Positions 50,639-59,584 of a stretch of DNA of 64,000 nt are shown in pieces. The stretch lies in assembly GCF_024622195.1 (NCBI RefSeq), contig NZ_JANKBI010000002.1:431116-495115 (forward strand). Reading direction: 5' to 3'. How positions within the stretch are numbered: position 1 is the stretch's first letter; each line of letters begins with the position of its first letter. A program made the translations under genes and the position numbers. This DNA comes from Murimonas intestini. Its GTDB lineage: Bacteria > Bacillota > Clostridia > Lachnospirales > Lachnospiraceae. The notes under the pieces were generated by a model. It saw only the letters and a list, made by a program, of their open reading frames with translations, was not told where the DNA came from and made no database searches.

Positions 50639-53080
50639 ATGGAACTATACAGCATAAAAGAAGAAAGCGGGCAGGTCGTCATCCGGACGCAGGAGGGAAA
50701 CTTTGGGTTTTATGGAATAAGAGAAGACATCATCCGCGCTGTCTATACGAAAAGTGAGGAGATCAAAAATAAGTCTCTTCTCGTGGAGCCTGAAGTGTAT
50801 GAGTGTAAGGCAATGCTTGAAGCAGAGGAGACAGAAGAGAAGGTTATTATATCAGCAGGAAAATTAAAAGTCCTGTGGGATAAAGATACAGGGGCCTGCA
50901 CATGGGAGGATGCCCTTTCGGGAAAAATATATTTCAGGGAAGCAGGAAAAAGCCTGACTGAGACAGAGGTAGTGCGGTATACCACAGGAGGAGAGAAGCC
51001 TGTAGTGAAGCGGGTCAAAACTGTGGACGGGGAGAGGAGCTTCATAGAGAACCTGAAAGAGTTAAAGGACAGGATGGCTTACAGAGGAAAACTGGAGTTT
51101 GACTGGGAGGATGGGGAAGCCATCTACGGTCTGGGACAAGGTGAGGAAGGCATATATAATTACAGGCATCACCAGCAGTATCTGTATCAGCACAATATGA
51201 GGATACCTATGCCGTTTTTTGTATCAAGCAATGGGTACGGTGTATTCCTGGACTGCGCATCATTAATGACATTCAATGATGATGAGAATGGTTCGTACAT
51301 ATTTATGGATACAGTGAATCAGATGGATTACTATGTGATCGCAGGGGACGGCATGGACGATATCATAGGAGGTTACAGAATGATCACCGGAACGGCCTCC
51401 ATGCTGCCTAAATGGGCTTACGGATATGTGCAGTCAAAGGAAGCCTACCACACTGCCAGCGAGCTTCTTGAAATAGGTGAAGAATACAGAAAACGGAATG
51501 TACCTGTAGACTGCATCGTGCAGGACTGGAATACCTGGGTGCCGGGCCTCTGGGGTGAGAAGATAGTAGATGAATCCAGATACGGCAATATCAAAGAAGT
51601 AAATGACAGGCTGCATGATATGAATATCCATACCATGGTGTCTGTCTGGCCGAATATGGCTGAGGGGGGCAAAAACCATCAGGAATTTGTTGAAGCGGGA
51701 CAGATCCTGGGAGATTATTCTACATATGATGCTTTTGATGAGAAGGCAAGAGAGAGGTACTGGAAGCAGGCCAGTGAAGGCCTTTTCTCAAAAGGCTTTG
51801 ACTCCTGGTGGTGTGATTCCACAGAGCCGTTTTCAGGTCCGGACTGGGGCGGCGCAGTAAAGAGAGAGCCATGGGAGAGATATCTTCTCGTTGGCAATGA
51901 GCATAAAAAATATCTGGATGCAGCCCAGGTAAATGCATTTGCCATGATGCATGCAAAAGGGATATTCGAGAACCAGCGGAAAGAGAAAGAAGATAAGCGT
52001 GTGCTGAACCTGACACGCTCCGGCTATGCCTCTTCACAGAAATATGGAGTTATTCTCTGGTCTGGTGATATCTCTGCCACATGGGATGTATTAAAGAAGC
52101 AGATCCATGAAGGGCTTAACATGGCAATGAGCGGAATGCCCTACTGGACGCTGGATATCGGCGGATTTTTTGTGGTCGGCAGCGCCTGGCAGAAGAGAGG
52201 ATGCAACTGCAGTGACAATCCTGATCCGCTGTGGTTCTGGAAGGGCGGCTATAATGACGGTGTGGATGATAAGGGATACTGCGAGCTGTATACAAGATGG
52301 TTCGAGTTTGGCACCTTCCTGCCCATACACCGTTCACACGGCACAGACACACCCAGGGAGATATGGAATTTCGGAGAGCCGGGGACCATGTTCTATGACG
52401 CCATTAATAAGTTTATCAGGCTGAGATACCGTCTGATGCCGTATATCTATTCTATGGCAGGCAGCGTTACAAGAAATAACGATACGATCATGCGCAGTCT
52501 GATGTTTGATTTCGCAGGCGATGAGAGGGTTAAGGATATCGGTGAAGAGTACATGTTCGGGCGGGAGATACTTGTGTGCCCGGTCACAGAGCCGATGTAT
52601 TATGAGGCGGACAGCAGAGAGCTTGACAGAGTCAGGGTCTGGGAGTGCTATCTGCCGGATGGCGCTATGTGGTATGATTTTTGGAGTGATACAAGCTTCG
52701 AGGGCGGCCAGTACATAACAGCCGGAGCGCCCATCGACAAGATCCCTCTTTTTGTCCGTGCAGGGAGCATCCTTCCCCAGAACCAGGAAGAGATCCAGTA
52801 TGCATCACAGAAGACGGATGCCCCCATGCTTCTGCGGATATATCCAGGTGCTGACGGCAGCTTTACCCTGTATGAGGATGCGGGGGATGATTATGGGTAT
52901 GAAAATGGGGAATTTACAGAGATCCCTCTAATCTGGGATAATTCAAAGAGGACACTCACCATCGGCAGGCGTACAGGCAGCTATCCCGGTATGCAGGAAA
53001 CACGGGGCTTTACAATTGCAATAGGAAGATTTACGAAAGAAGCAGAATATTCAGGAGATGAAATAGTTATACAGATGTAA
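50639..53080 (+). CDS. Glycoside hydrolase family 31 (alpha-glucosidase/alpha-xylosidase type)
   Basis: 813 residues, no signal peptide. An N-terminal beta domain (~1-225) is followed by the TIM barrel, with YGLGQGEEG, VPVDCIVQDWNTW, the nucleophile Asp in SWWCDSTEPF and acid/base Asp in ILWSGDISATWD, then GMPYWTLDIGGF and beta domains at the C-terminus (YPGADGSFTLYEDAGDDYGYENG). The WWCDSTEP form resembles the WWMDATEP group that includes alpha-xylosidases. ATG 50639 has AAGGAGG 5 bases upstream. Monocistronic. Confidence 0.92.
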   Translation: MELYSIKEESGQVVIRTQEGNFGFYGIREDIIRAVYTKSEEIKNKSLLVEPEVYECKAMLEAEETEEKVIISAGKLKVLWDKDTGACTWEDALSGKIYFREAGKSLTETEVVRYTTGGEKPVVKRVKTVDGERSFIENLKELKDRMAYRGKLEFDWEDGEAIYGLGQGEEGIYNYRHHQQYLYQHNMRIPMPFFVSSNGYGVFLDCASLMTFNDDENGSYIFMDTVNQMDYYVIAGDGMDDIIGGYRMITGTASMLPKWAYGYVQSKEAYHTASELLEIGEEYRKRNVPVDCIVQDWNTWVPGLWGEKIVDESRYGNIKEVNDRLHDMNIHTMVSVWPNMAEGGKNHQEFVEAGQILGDYSTYDAFDEKARERYWKQASEGLFSKGFDSWWCDSTEPFSGPDWGGAVKREPWERYLLVGNEHKKYLDAAQVNAFAMMHAKGIFENQRKEKEDKRVLNLTRSGYASSQKYGVILWSGDISATWDVLKKQIHEGLNMAMSGMPYWTLDIGGFFVVGSAWQKRGCNCSDNPDPLWFWKGGYNDGVDDKGYCELYTRWFEFGTFLPIHRSHGTDTPREIWNFGEPGTMFYDAINKFIRLRYRLMPYIYSMAGSVTRNNDTIMRSLMFDFAGDERVKDIGEEYMFGREILVCPVTEPMYYEADSRELDRVRVWECYLPDGAMWYDFWSDTSFEGGQYITAGAPIDKIPLFVRAGSILPQNQEEIQYASQKTDAPMLLRIYPGADGSFTLYEDAGDDYGYENGEFTEIPLIWDNSKRTLTIGRRTGSYPGMQETRGFTIAIGRFTKEAEYSGDEIVIQM

Positions 53081-53106
53081 CAAGTCAGACTGCAGGACTG
53101 CAGCAT

Positions 53107-53178
53107 GCAGATGTAGCCGCCGCCTGGCGGACCGGGGAGGAATGCGCTGTGCATTCCTTCCTTTTATATTACATCTGC
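53107..53178 (+). terminator. Composite terminator after the GH31 gene
   Basis: GGAATGC (53139-53145) pairs with GCATTCC (53151-53157) before TTCCTTTT, and an outer stem GCAGATGTA (53107-53115)/TACATCTGC (53170-53178) encloses it. Confidence 0.65.
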
Positions 53179-53327
53179 TGCAGGAGGCCAGAGCTGAACT
53201 GCAGCAAAATAGTGAAAATACTAGTTGATTTTTCTTCCTAAATCTGCAATACTGTGTATGTCAGACAGAGACTTAAAAAGAAGTATTTCTGACTGTCATA
53301 ATGGGACATGAAAGGGAGGCATTTTAT

Positions 53328-54035
53328 ATGTCAGAGCAGCTGATGAGGACAGAACTGCTGCTGGGCAGTGAAGGGATAGAGAAGCTCCAAAATTCTAAGG
53401 TAGCCGTCTTTGGTATCGGCGGAGTGGGCGGTTATGTGACGGAGGCCCTGGCCAGAAGCGGAGTGGGCGCACTGGATCTGTTCGACAGTGACAAGGTGTC
53501 GGAATCTAATATTAACAGACAGATCATAGCTCTGCACAGCACTGTCGGCCGGTATAAGGTGGACGTGATGAAGGAGAGGATAGCAGATATTAATCCGGAT
53601 ATCCAGGTGAGAGCCAACAGGTGTTTTTTTCTCCCGGAGAATGCGGGAGATTATGATCTTACCATATATGATTATATAGTTGACGCTGTTGATACAGTGA
53701 CAGCCAAGCTGGAGCTGGCTGTGAGGGCTGATGCGGCCGGCGTCCCAATTATCAGTTCCATGGGGGCGGGGAATAAGCTGGAGCCTTCCATGTTTGAGGT
53801 GGCAGATATCTATAAGACTTCTGTCTGCCCGCTGGCAAAGGTCATGCGGAAAGAGCTGAAGGCAAGAGGAATCAGAAAGCTGAAGGTAGTTTATTCCAGA
53901 GAGCTTCCAAAAACTCCCCGGATCCTGATAAACGACGGGAGGAAGAGGGCTGTTCCGGGAAGCGTGGCCTTTGTGCCATCGGCAGCAGGGCTGGTGATAG
54001 CCGGAGAAGTCATAAAAGATTTAACAGGGTATTGA
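53328..54035 (+). CDS. tcdA: tRNA threonylcarbamoyladenosine dehydratase
   Basis: 235 residues, ThiF/MoeB/E1-like. ATP motif VAVFGIGGVGGYVTEALARSG, then DSDKVSESNINRQI (Arg and Asp contacts), VDAVDTVTAKLEL and SMGAGNKLEP. It closes t6A37 in tRNA to the cyclic form. ATG 53328 with GGGAGG upstream is preferred to ATG 53301. Confidence 0.93.
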   Translation: MSEQLMRTELLLGSEGIEKLQNSKVAVFGIGGVGGYVTEALARSGVGALDLFDSDKVSESNINRQIIALHSTVGRYKVDVMKERIADINPDIQVRANRCFFLPENAGDYDLTIYDYIVDAVDTVTAKLELAVRADAAGVPIISSMGAGNKLEPSMFEVADIYKTSVCPLAKVMRKELKARGIRKLKVVYSRELPKTPRILINDGRKRAVPGSVAFVPSAAGLVIAGEVIKDLTGY

Positions 54036-54070
54036 TTATTTATAATATATTAGATACAATAGCAGTACAG

Positions 54071-54093
54071 GCCCCCTGGTACAGCCAGGGGGC
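54071..54093. terminator. GC-rich hairpin between tcdA and trkA
   Basis: GCCCCCTGG, TACAG, CCAGGGGGC. There is no T run after it, so termination may be weak. Confidence 0.5.
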
Positions 54094-54147
54094 TACATCT
54101 CGGTTTAAAAAGTGATTTCGGGAGATGTATATAAGACGGAGGAAGAC

Positions 54148-55506
54148 ATGCAGATAATAATTGTAGGCGGCGGAAAAGTCGGTTCGACACTGGCAGAGCA
54201 GCTGAGTAAAGAAGGAAATGATATCACGGTAATAGACCGCAGATATGAAGTAGTGCAGAATTTGTTAAATGAATTTGACGTGATGGGTATTGTTGGAAAC
54301 GGAAGCAGCCATAAGGTTCAGATTGAAGCGGGGATTGAGAACGCTGATCTTTTGATCGCGGTGACAGGGTCAGATGAATTGAACCTGCTGTGCTGCCTGA
54401 TCGCAAAAAAGGCAGGAAACTGCCAGACCATAGCAAGGGTGCGCAATCCGGAATATAATGAGGAGATGCGGTTTATCAAGGAAGAGCTTGGCCTGGCCAT
54501 GGCTATCAATCCGGAGCTGGCATCTGCAGTGGAGATGGCCAGGGTACTCAGATTCCCAACTGCGATCAAGATTGAGACTTTTGCAAAGGGAAAAGTTGAG
54601 GTCTTAAAATTTAAAATCGGAAAGGGTTCCGTCCTGAATAATATACAGGTCAGCCAAATTGCCACAAAATTAAAATGTGATGTGCTGGTATGTGCGGTGG
54701 AGCGGGAAGACGATGTCATTATACCAACAGGAAATACCATACTCAGGGAAAATGATATCATATCCATAGTTGCGTCCCCCAAGCATTCAAGTCAGTTTTT
54801 TAAGCGCATCAACATAGTGACAAACCAGGTCAGGAATACGATGATTGCCGGCGGGGGAGAGATTGCATATTATCTGACAAAACAGCTTCTCAATATGGGA
54901 ATTGAAGTTAAGATCATCGAAAAGGATAAGGCCAGATGTGAGGAACTCAGCGAACTTCTGCCAAAAGCCAGCATTATTCTGGGGGATGCCAGCAGCCAGC
55001 AGGTCCTCATGGAGGAAGGCCTGGCAAACATGGATTCTTTTGTCACACTTACAAATATGGATGAGGAGAATATCCTTTTGTCTCTGTTTGCGAGACGTGT
55101 CAGCAATATGAAGGTCATCACAAAGATCAGCAGTATCGCCTTTAACGATGTGATCAACCATCTTGACCTGGATACGATCATTTATCCGAAATATGTTACA
55201 TCTGAATATATCATGGGATATGTCAGGGCAATGAAGAATTCCATAGGCAGCAATGTGGAGAATATGTACCGTCTCGTGGAGAATAAAGTAGAAGCCCTGG
55301 AATTTGTCATACGTGAGAAGGCCCCTGTACTGAATAAGACACTGGAGCAGCTGGATCTTAAGGAAAATCTTCTGATAGGCTGCATCAACAGAAATGGGGA
55401 GATCATTACTCCCAAGGGCCAGGATGTATTAAAGCTTGGTGATACAGTAGTGGTTGTTACAACTAATACAGGACTAAAGGATATCAGCGATATATTAAGA
55501 GACTGA
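54148..55506 (+). CDS. trkA: Trk-type potassium uptake regulatory subunit TrkA
   Basis: 452 residues with two repeats of RCK/TrkA-N plus TrkA-C: IIVGGGKVGSTLAEQLSKEG at residue 3 and a second, MIAGGGEIAYYLTKQL, at ~residue 230. NAD(H) binding in the N domains gates the TrkH pore. The ATG has GACGGAGG upstream. trkH follows after 22 bases. Confidence 0.95.
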   Translation: MQIIIVGGGKVGSTLAEQLSKEGNDITVIDRRYEVVQNLLNEFDVMGIVGNGSSHKVQIEAGIENADLLIAVTGSDELNLLCCLIAKKAGNCQTIARVRNPEYNEEMRFIKEELGLAMAINPELASAVEMARVLRFPTAIKIETFAKGKVEVLKFKIGKGSVLNNIQVSQIATKLKCDVLVCAVEREDDVIIPTGNTILRENDIISIVASPKHSSQFFKRINIVTNQVRNTMIAGGGEIAYYLTKQLLNMGIEVKIIEKDKARCEELSELLPKASIILGDASSQQVLMEEGLANMDSFVTLTNMDEENILLSLFARRVSNMKVITKISSIAFNDVINHLDLDTIIYPKYVTSEYIMGYVRAMKNSIGSNVENMYRLVENKVEALEFVIREKAPVLNKTLEQLDLKENLLIGCINRNGEIITPKGQDVLKLGDTVVVVTTNTGLKDISDILRD

Positions 55507-55528
55507 GAATGGGTGGAAGAGTAGGATT

Positions 55529-56968
55529 ATGAATTATTCAATGATTCGGTATATGCTGGGGCTTGTCAGCTGTTTCAGCGCCATGTTTATGACACTGCCC
55601 ATGCTGGTATCGGTAATTTATAAAGAAAAGAGCGGTTTTTCATTTTTAGCCGTAGCGCTGTTCAGTCTGGCTGTGGGTATCCTGACAGCCAGAAAAAAGC
55701 CTCAGAACCGCAAGATGTACGCCAGAGAAGGGCTTGTCATAGTGGCTCTCTCGTGGATAGTCCTGAGTATATACGGGGCGCTGCCGTTTGCCCTGTCAGG
55801 GGATATCCCGTCTTACGTGGATGCCCTTTTTGAGACGATCTCAGGTTTTACCACCACTGGAGCCAGTATCCTTACAGATGTGGAGGCGCTGTCTAATACA
55901 TGCCTGTTCTGGAGGAGTTTTACCCACTGGATAGGCGGTATGGGAGTTCTTGTCTTTATTATGGCGCTGATGCCTGCAAAGGACAGCTCCAGTATGCATA
56001 TCATGAGAGCGGAAAGCCCGGGACCGTCAGTCAGCAAGCTGGTTCCCCAGGTGCGCAATACCGCTATGATACTTTATCTGATTTATTTTGGTATGACACT
56101 TGTGGAGATCACGCTTCTGCTCATAGGCGGGATGCCTCTCTTTGATGCTGTGACGGTTGCCTTCGGTACGGCTGGTACTGGTGGTTTTGCTGTTAAGAAC
56201 AGCAGCATAGCCGGTTATTCTGTATTCCTCCAGGGAGTTGTGGCAGTATTTATGGTAATGTTCGGAGTAAACTTCAATGTCTACTTTGTGCTGCTGCGCA
56301 AGAAGCCCAGGCAGGCATTCAGAAGTGTTGAATTTCTCACATATATAGGTATTGTGCTGGGGTCATCGCTCTTGATAGCCATCAGTATCCTGCCCATGTT
56401 TCCGAATGCATTTACGGCGTTCCACCAGGCGTTTTTCCAGGTGGGTTCTATTATGACTACAACAGGATACGCCACTGCGGACTTTAATACATGGCCTGCT
56501 CTGGCAAGGACGATCCTGGTAATGCTGATGTTTGTGGGAGCCTGTGCGGGCAGTACCGGCGGCGGAATCAAGGTATCCAGGGTGATACTTCTTCTGAAGG
56601 GCATAAAGAAAGAGCTGCAGATGGTCTGCCATCCCAGAAGTGTGAAAAAGGTCAAGGTGGACGGGCATGTTGTGGAACATGAGGTGATCCGCTCAGTGAA
56701 TGCATTTATGGTGCTCTACGTAGTTATTTTTGTAGTCTCACTGCTGATAGTGTCACTTGATGAAAAGGATCTTGTCACAAACTTTACAGCTGTGGCAGCA
56801 ACCCTGAATAATATTGGGCCTGGTCTTGAAATTGTCGGGCCTACTGGAAACTTTTCCAGTTTTTCCATCCTGTCCAAATTTGTGCTCATGTTTGACATGC
56901 TGGCGGGACGTCTGGAGCTGTTCCCTATCATGATGCTGTTTGTGCCGGCTACATGGAAGAGGGTATAA
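55529..56968 (+). CDS. trkH: Trk-type potassium transporter membrane subunit TrkH
   Basis: 479 residues, about ten predicted helices. The four pore-loop segments are recognisable by their Gly: SGFTTTGASI, FGTAGTGGFAV, TTTGYATADF and AATLNNIGPGLE. It is the potassium channel-like pore in the cytoplasmic membrane. It ends one base before the next gene's ATG. Confidence 0.95.
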   Translation: MNYSMIRYMLGLVSCFSAMFMTLPMLVSVIYKEKSGFSFLAVALFSLAVGILTARKKPQNRKMYAREGLVIVALSWIVLSIYGALPFALSGDIPSYVDALFETISGFTTTGASILTDVEALSNTCLFWRSFTHWIGGMGVLVFIMALMPAKDSSSMHIMRAESPGPSVSKLVPQVRNTAMILYLIYFGMTLVEITLLLIGGMPLFDAVTVAFGTAGTGGFAVKNSSIAGYSVFLQGVVAVFMVMFGVNFNVYFVLLRKKPRQAFRSVEFLTYIGIVLGSSLLIAISILPMFPNAFTAFHQAFFQVGSIMTTTGYATADFNTWPALARTILVMLMFVGACAGSTGGGIKVSRVILLLKGIKKELQMVCHPRSVKKVKVDGHVVEHEVIRSVNAFMVLYVVIFVVSLLIVSLDEKDLVTNFTAVAATLNNIGPGLEIVGPTGNFSSFSILSKFVLMFDMLAGRLELFPIMMLFVPATWKRV

Positions 56969-56969
56969 A

Positions 56970-57968
56970 ATGTTTGGAGAATGTCATGCCCACATTTTAA
57001 TGAATGGGTATAATTATAAAGAGGCAGTGGAACTGCACAGGGACCATGTGGATGAGAAAACCATCAGGAAATGGTTCCTGGATTACCAGAAGAGCGGCGT
57101 CACCTTTATACGCGATGGAGGTGACGCCCTTGGCGTCTCTGTAAGGGCAAAGGAAATTGCCGGTGAATACGGTATTGATTACAGGACACCTGTTTTTGCT
57201 GTCCATAAAAACGGCCATTACGGAGGAATCGTGGGACGGGGCTACAGCAGTATGGAAGAGTACTGCGGGCTTATCGATGAAGCCATTGAGTGCGGGGCAG
57301 ATTTTATCAAGATCATGGTATCGGGGATCCTGGACTTTTCCTGCTGCAGCAAGATCATGTGCGGTGATCCTCTGGATGAAGAAGAGATATCCCGCATGAT
57401 AGAAGAGGTCCACAGGAGAGGTTATTCTGTGATGGTCCATGCAAATGGAAAAAAGGCCGTTATGGCTGCCGCAGCGGCGGGAGCTGACAGCATAGAACAT
57501 GGAAATTATATAGATAAAGACACTCTTCTCATGATGAGAAAAAAGAATGTGATCTGGGTCCCCACACTGGCGACAATACGGAACCTGAAAGGAAGCGGCA
57601 GATATCCGGATACGGAGATAGACAGAATCTACCGCCTTGCTGCTGAAAATGTAAAATCCGCCTTCGGCCTGGGAGTGCAGCTGGCGCTTGGATCTGACGC
57701 CGGAGCCTACATGGTTCCCCACGGGGAGGGGATCAAAAGTGAACTGGCGGCTTTTGAAGAGATCCTGGGAAAAGATGAAAAAGTCTATGAATACCTGAGG
57801 TCAGGCGAAAATATGGTGAGGCAGAGATTCTCGCCATGTCCTAAAGGAAACAAATCACACCCCGGGCTTTATGATCGTGTACAGAGAGGACAGAGTCCTG
57901 AAACGTATTCCGGGGCTGTCCAGATCCAGGGGCATCAGCTCCTCTATTTTTTCAATCCTGTATTTTAA
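56970..57968 (+). CDS. Amidohydrolase family protein with unusual C-terminal extension
   Basis: 332 residues. Metal-dependent hydrolase: GECHAHILMNG (HxH), a carboxylated-Lys candidate in DFIKIMVSG, VMVHANG and SIEHGNYI (His), and ALGSDAGAY (Asp). The substrate is unknown. GGAAGAGGG lies upstream. The fold should end near VRQRF (~residue 287); the frame instead runs on for ~45 residues, of which 38 codons are antisense to the convergent regulator gene. A stop (TAA, 57840) exists in the next frame, so a one-base shift near the end is possible. Confidence 0.75.
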   Translation: MFGECHAHILMNGYNYKEAVELHRDHVDEKTIRKWFLDYQKSGVTFIRDGGDALGVSVRAKEIAGEYGIDYRTPVFAVHKNGHYGGIVGRGYSSMEEYCGLIDEAIECGADFIKIMVSGILDFSCCSKIMCGDPLDEEEISRMIEEVHRRGYSVMVHANGKKAVMAAAAAGADSIEHGNYIDKDTLLMMRKKNVIWVPTLATIRNLKGSGRYPDTEIDRIYRLAAENVKSAFGLGVQLALGSDAGAYMVPHGEGIKSELAAFEEILGKDEKVYEYLRSGENMVRQRFSPCPKGNKSHPGLYDRVQRGQSPETYSGAVQIQGHQLLYFFNPVF

Positions 57969-59369
57969 TGTATTGCGGTGCAGATATAGTGTCTGCGCCG
58001 TTTTTACTGCATTTCTTTCATTGACAAGATATGTGAACAGTGTGAGGCAGTACTGCGTGTGATGGGTATTGTCGTATTCGTTGAGAAGTTCTACCGGCTG
58101 ATAGCAGGGAAAGCCGGACTCGCACAGCTGTGTCAGATGGACCGGGAAGTAGTCTTCATAAAGGAAGAAACGTTTCTCAGCATGATATTTCGGCCCCTCC
58201 TTGAGGGCAAATTCTGACTGCTGGTAATACAGAAACATCCTGTCGAACCGGCGGAATACTTCACTCAGGGCCCCGCACCTGTTAAAAGCTTCTGAGAGCT
58301 TGCCAAGATGGGTGCAGAGATGCTGGATAGAACAGCCGTCACTTTTATATATGGCAACAAGATAGTCCTTATAGAGAAATGCCTGTGCGTCAAATCCATC
58401 CAGAAGAAAGGCCATGATATGCCTTTTTAGGGCATCCTCATCCCCGGGCATGCAGAGCAGAAATATGCGGTAATTTCCCTCCAGCTTCCATCCAAGGGGA
58501 CTGAGCTGATGGCGTATCAATGTGGAATCAGTCAGGGTGTTTTCCAGGATATCCACCATGAAATGTTCATGGTAGAAGCTGCTGATCGTGAGGTAATTCC
58601 GCTTGTTGTGAGTGGCGGTGGAGAGCAGCTCCCCCAGGTAGTCTGCAATCTCTATATCACACTGGGTCAGCTTCTTGTAGATCTCGATTATGTAAAAATG
58701 TCCCTGTGTCTTGCCCCGGTAACGGATAGTTTTGCTGATGAAAGGGTTATTGAAGCACTTGGAATTCAGGTAGAAGGCAGGCAGTGTATTGTTGAGAAGC
58801 TCCAGTTCTCCTGTCTCTGAGAGATCCATCATGACATTGTACGGGAGGTAGCCATACCGGATCTGGTATCTCCAGATTGCGCTGATCTCATCCAGGTCCA
58901 TATTGATATATGCCAGCATCTTGAAGCTTAAGTCTGCGATATACATGGGATTTCCAACTAATGGGGCAGTGAGGTCCAGGATATCCTGCAGGCTCTGGTT
59001 TTTCAGCACTGCATTTCCGACCCTGACTGCCCAGTCATTGTACTGCTGGAAAACTGACATGATCAGATTGAAAGCATCATACAGAGGAAAATCATCAGGT
59101 ATCACGATTTTAGGACAGCCGGAAAAAAGATGGCTGTCCTTTTCAGATACCAGGACAGGGAAGGAAAAAGCGGCTGGAAGTGCCGCCGCCCTGCCGGGGG
59201 CATAGATGTACAGAGCATTTTTCGCAGCATCAGAGGGCAGGGGACATTGAAGATCGGAAAAGAAGCGGACTGTCTCCACATATGGATTATAGGCTTCCTC
59301 CAGGAACAGACCGGCTTCCCTGATGTGCTCTGAGAGCTTTATATATATGAATTTAACAGAGAATCTCAT
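57855..59369 (-). CDS. PucR/CdaR-type transcriptional regulator
   Basis: 504 residues. An N-terminal region and a middle domain (~100-330) form the signal-sensing part; the C-terminal ~60 residues hold the PucR helix-turn-helix, NAVKTAQTLYLHRNTLKYRIEKIEELM. Start ATG 59369 has AAGGAGG upstream. It is divergent from the symporter and URO-D-like genes, which it probably controls. A TTGTGC-N5-GCACAA palindrome lies just upstream of its start. Confidence 0.85.
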   Translation of the reverse strand: MRFSVKFIYIKLSEHIREAGLFLEEAYNPYVETVRFFSDLQCPLPSDAAKNALYIYAPGRAAALPAAFSFPVLVSEKDSHLFSGCPKIVIPDDFPLYDAFNLIMSVFQQYNDWAVRVGNAVLKNQSLQDILDLTAPLVGNPMYIADLSFKMLAYINMDLDEISAIWRYQIRYGYLPYNVMMDLSETGELELLNNTLPAFYLNSKCFNNPFISKTIRYRGKTQGHFYIIEIYKKLTQCDIEIADYLGELLSTATHNKRNYLTISSFYHEHFMVDILENTLTDSTLIRHQLSPLGWKLEGNYRIFLLCMPGDEDALKRHIMAFLLDGFDAQAFLYKDYLVAIYKSDGCSIQHLCTHLGKLSEAFNRCGALSEVFRRFDRMFLYYQQSEFALKEGPKYHAEKRFFLYEDYFPVHLTQLCESGFPCYQPVELLNEYDNTHHTQYCLTLFTYLVNERNAVKTAQTLYLHRNTLKYRIEKIEELMPLDLDSPGIRFRTLSSLYTIIKPGV

Positions 59370-59383
59370 TGTGCCTCCTTTCA

Positions 59384-59400
59384 TTGTGCTTAATGCACAA
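59384..59400. promoter_or_regulatory. Palindrome upstream of the PucR-type gene
   Basis: TTGTGC-TTAAT-GCACAA, 15 bases before the regulator's ATG, just upstream of its ribosome site. It may serve autoregulation. Confidence 0.4.
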
Positions 59401-59468
59401 TTACGCAATAGTAAGTATGACGGTTTCGGACGTTGTAAAAAATATATATTGGTTATATCATAGGAATA

Positions 59469-59506
59469 TATAATAAAAGCGTGAGATATCTGATTGGGCA
59501 GATATC
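59469..59506 (+). promoter_or_regulatory. -10 box and inverted repeat before the symporter gene
   Basis: TATAAT at 59469-59474, then GATATCTG (59485-59492), 6 bases, CAGATATC (59499-59506). The repeat would fall just after the transcription start, a place for a repressor. Confidence 0.45.
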
Positions 59507-59584
59507 ACAATTGTTTCTTTTAGTGTACCAGTCTGTACAAGATTTTGCAACTAAAAGAAGCAGACGAAGGGAAGGGGTGTTATA

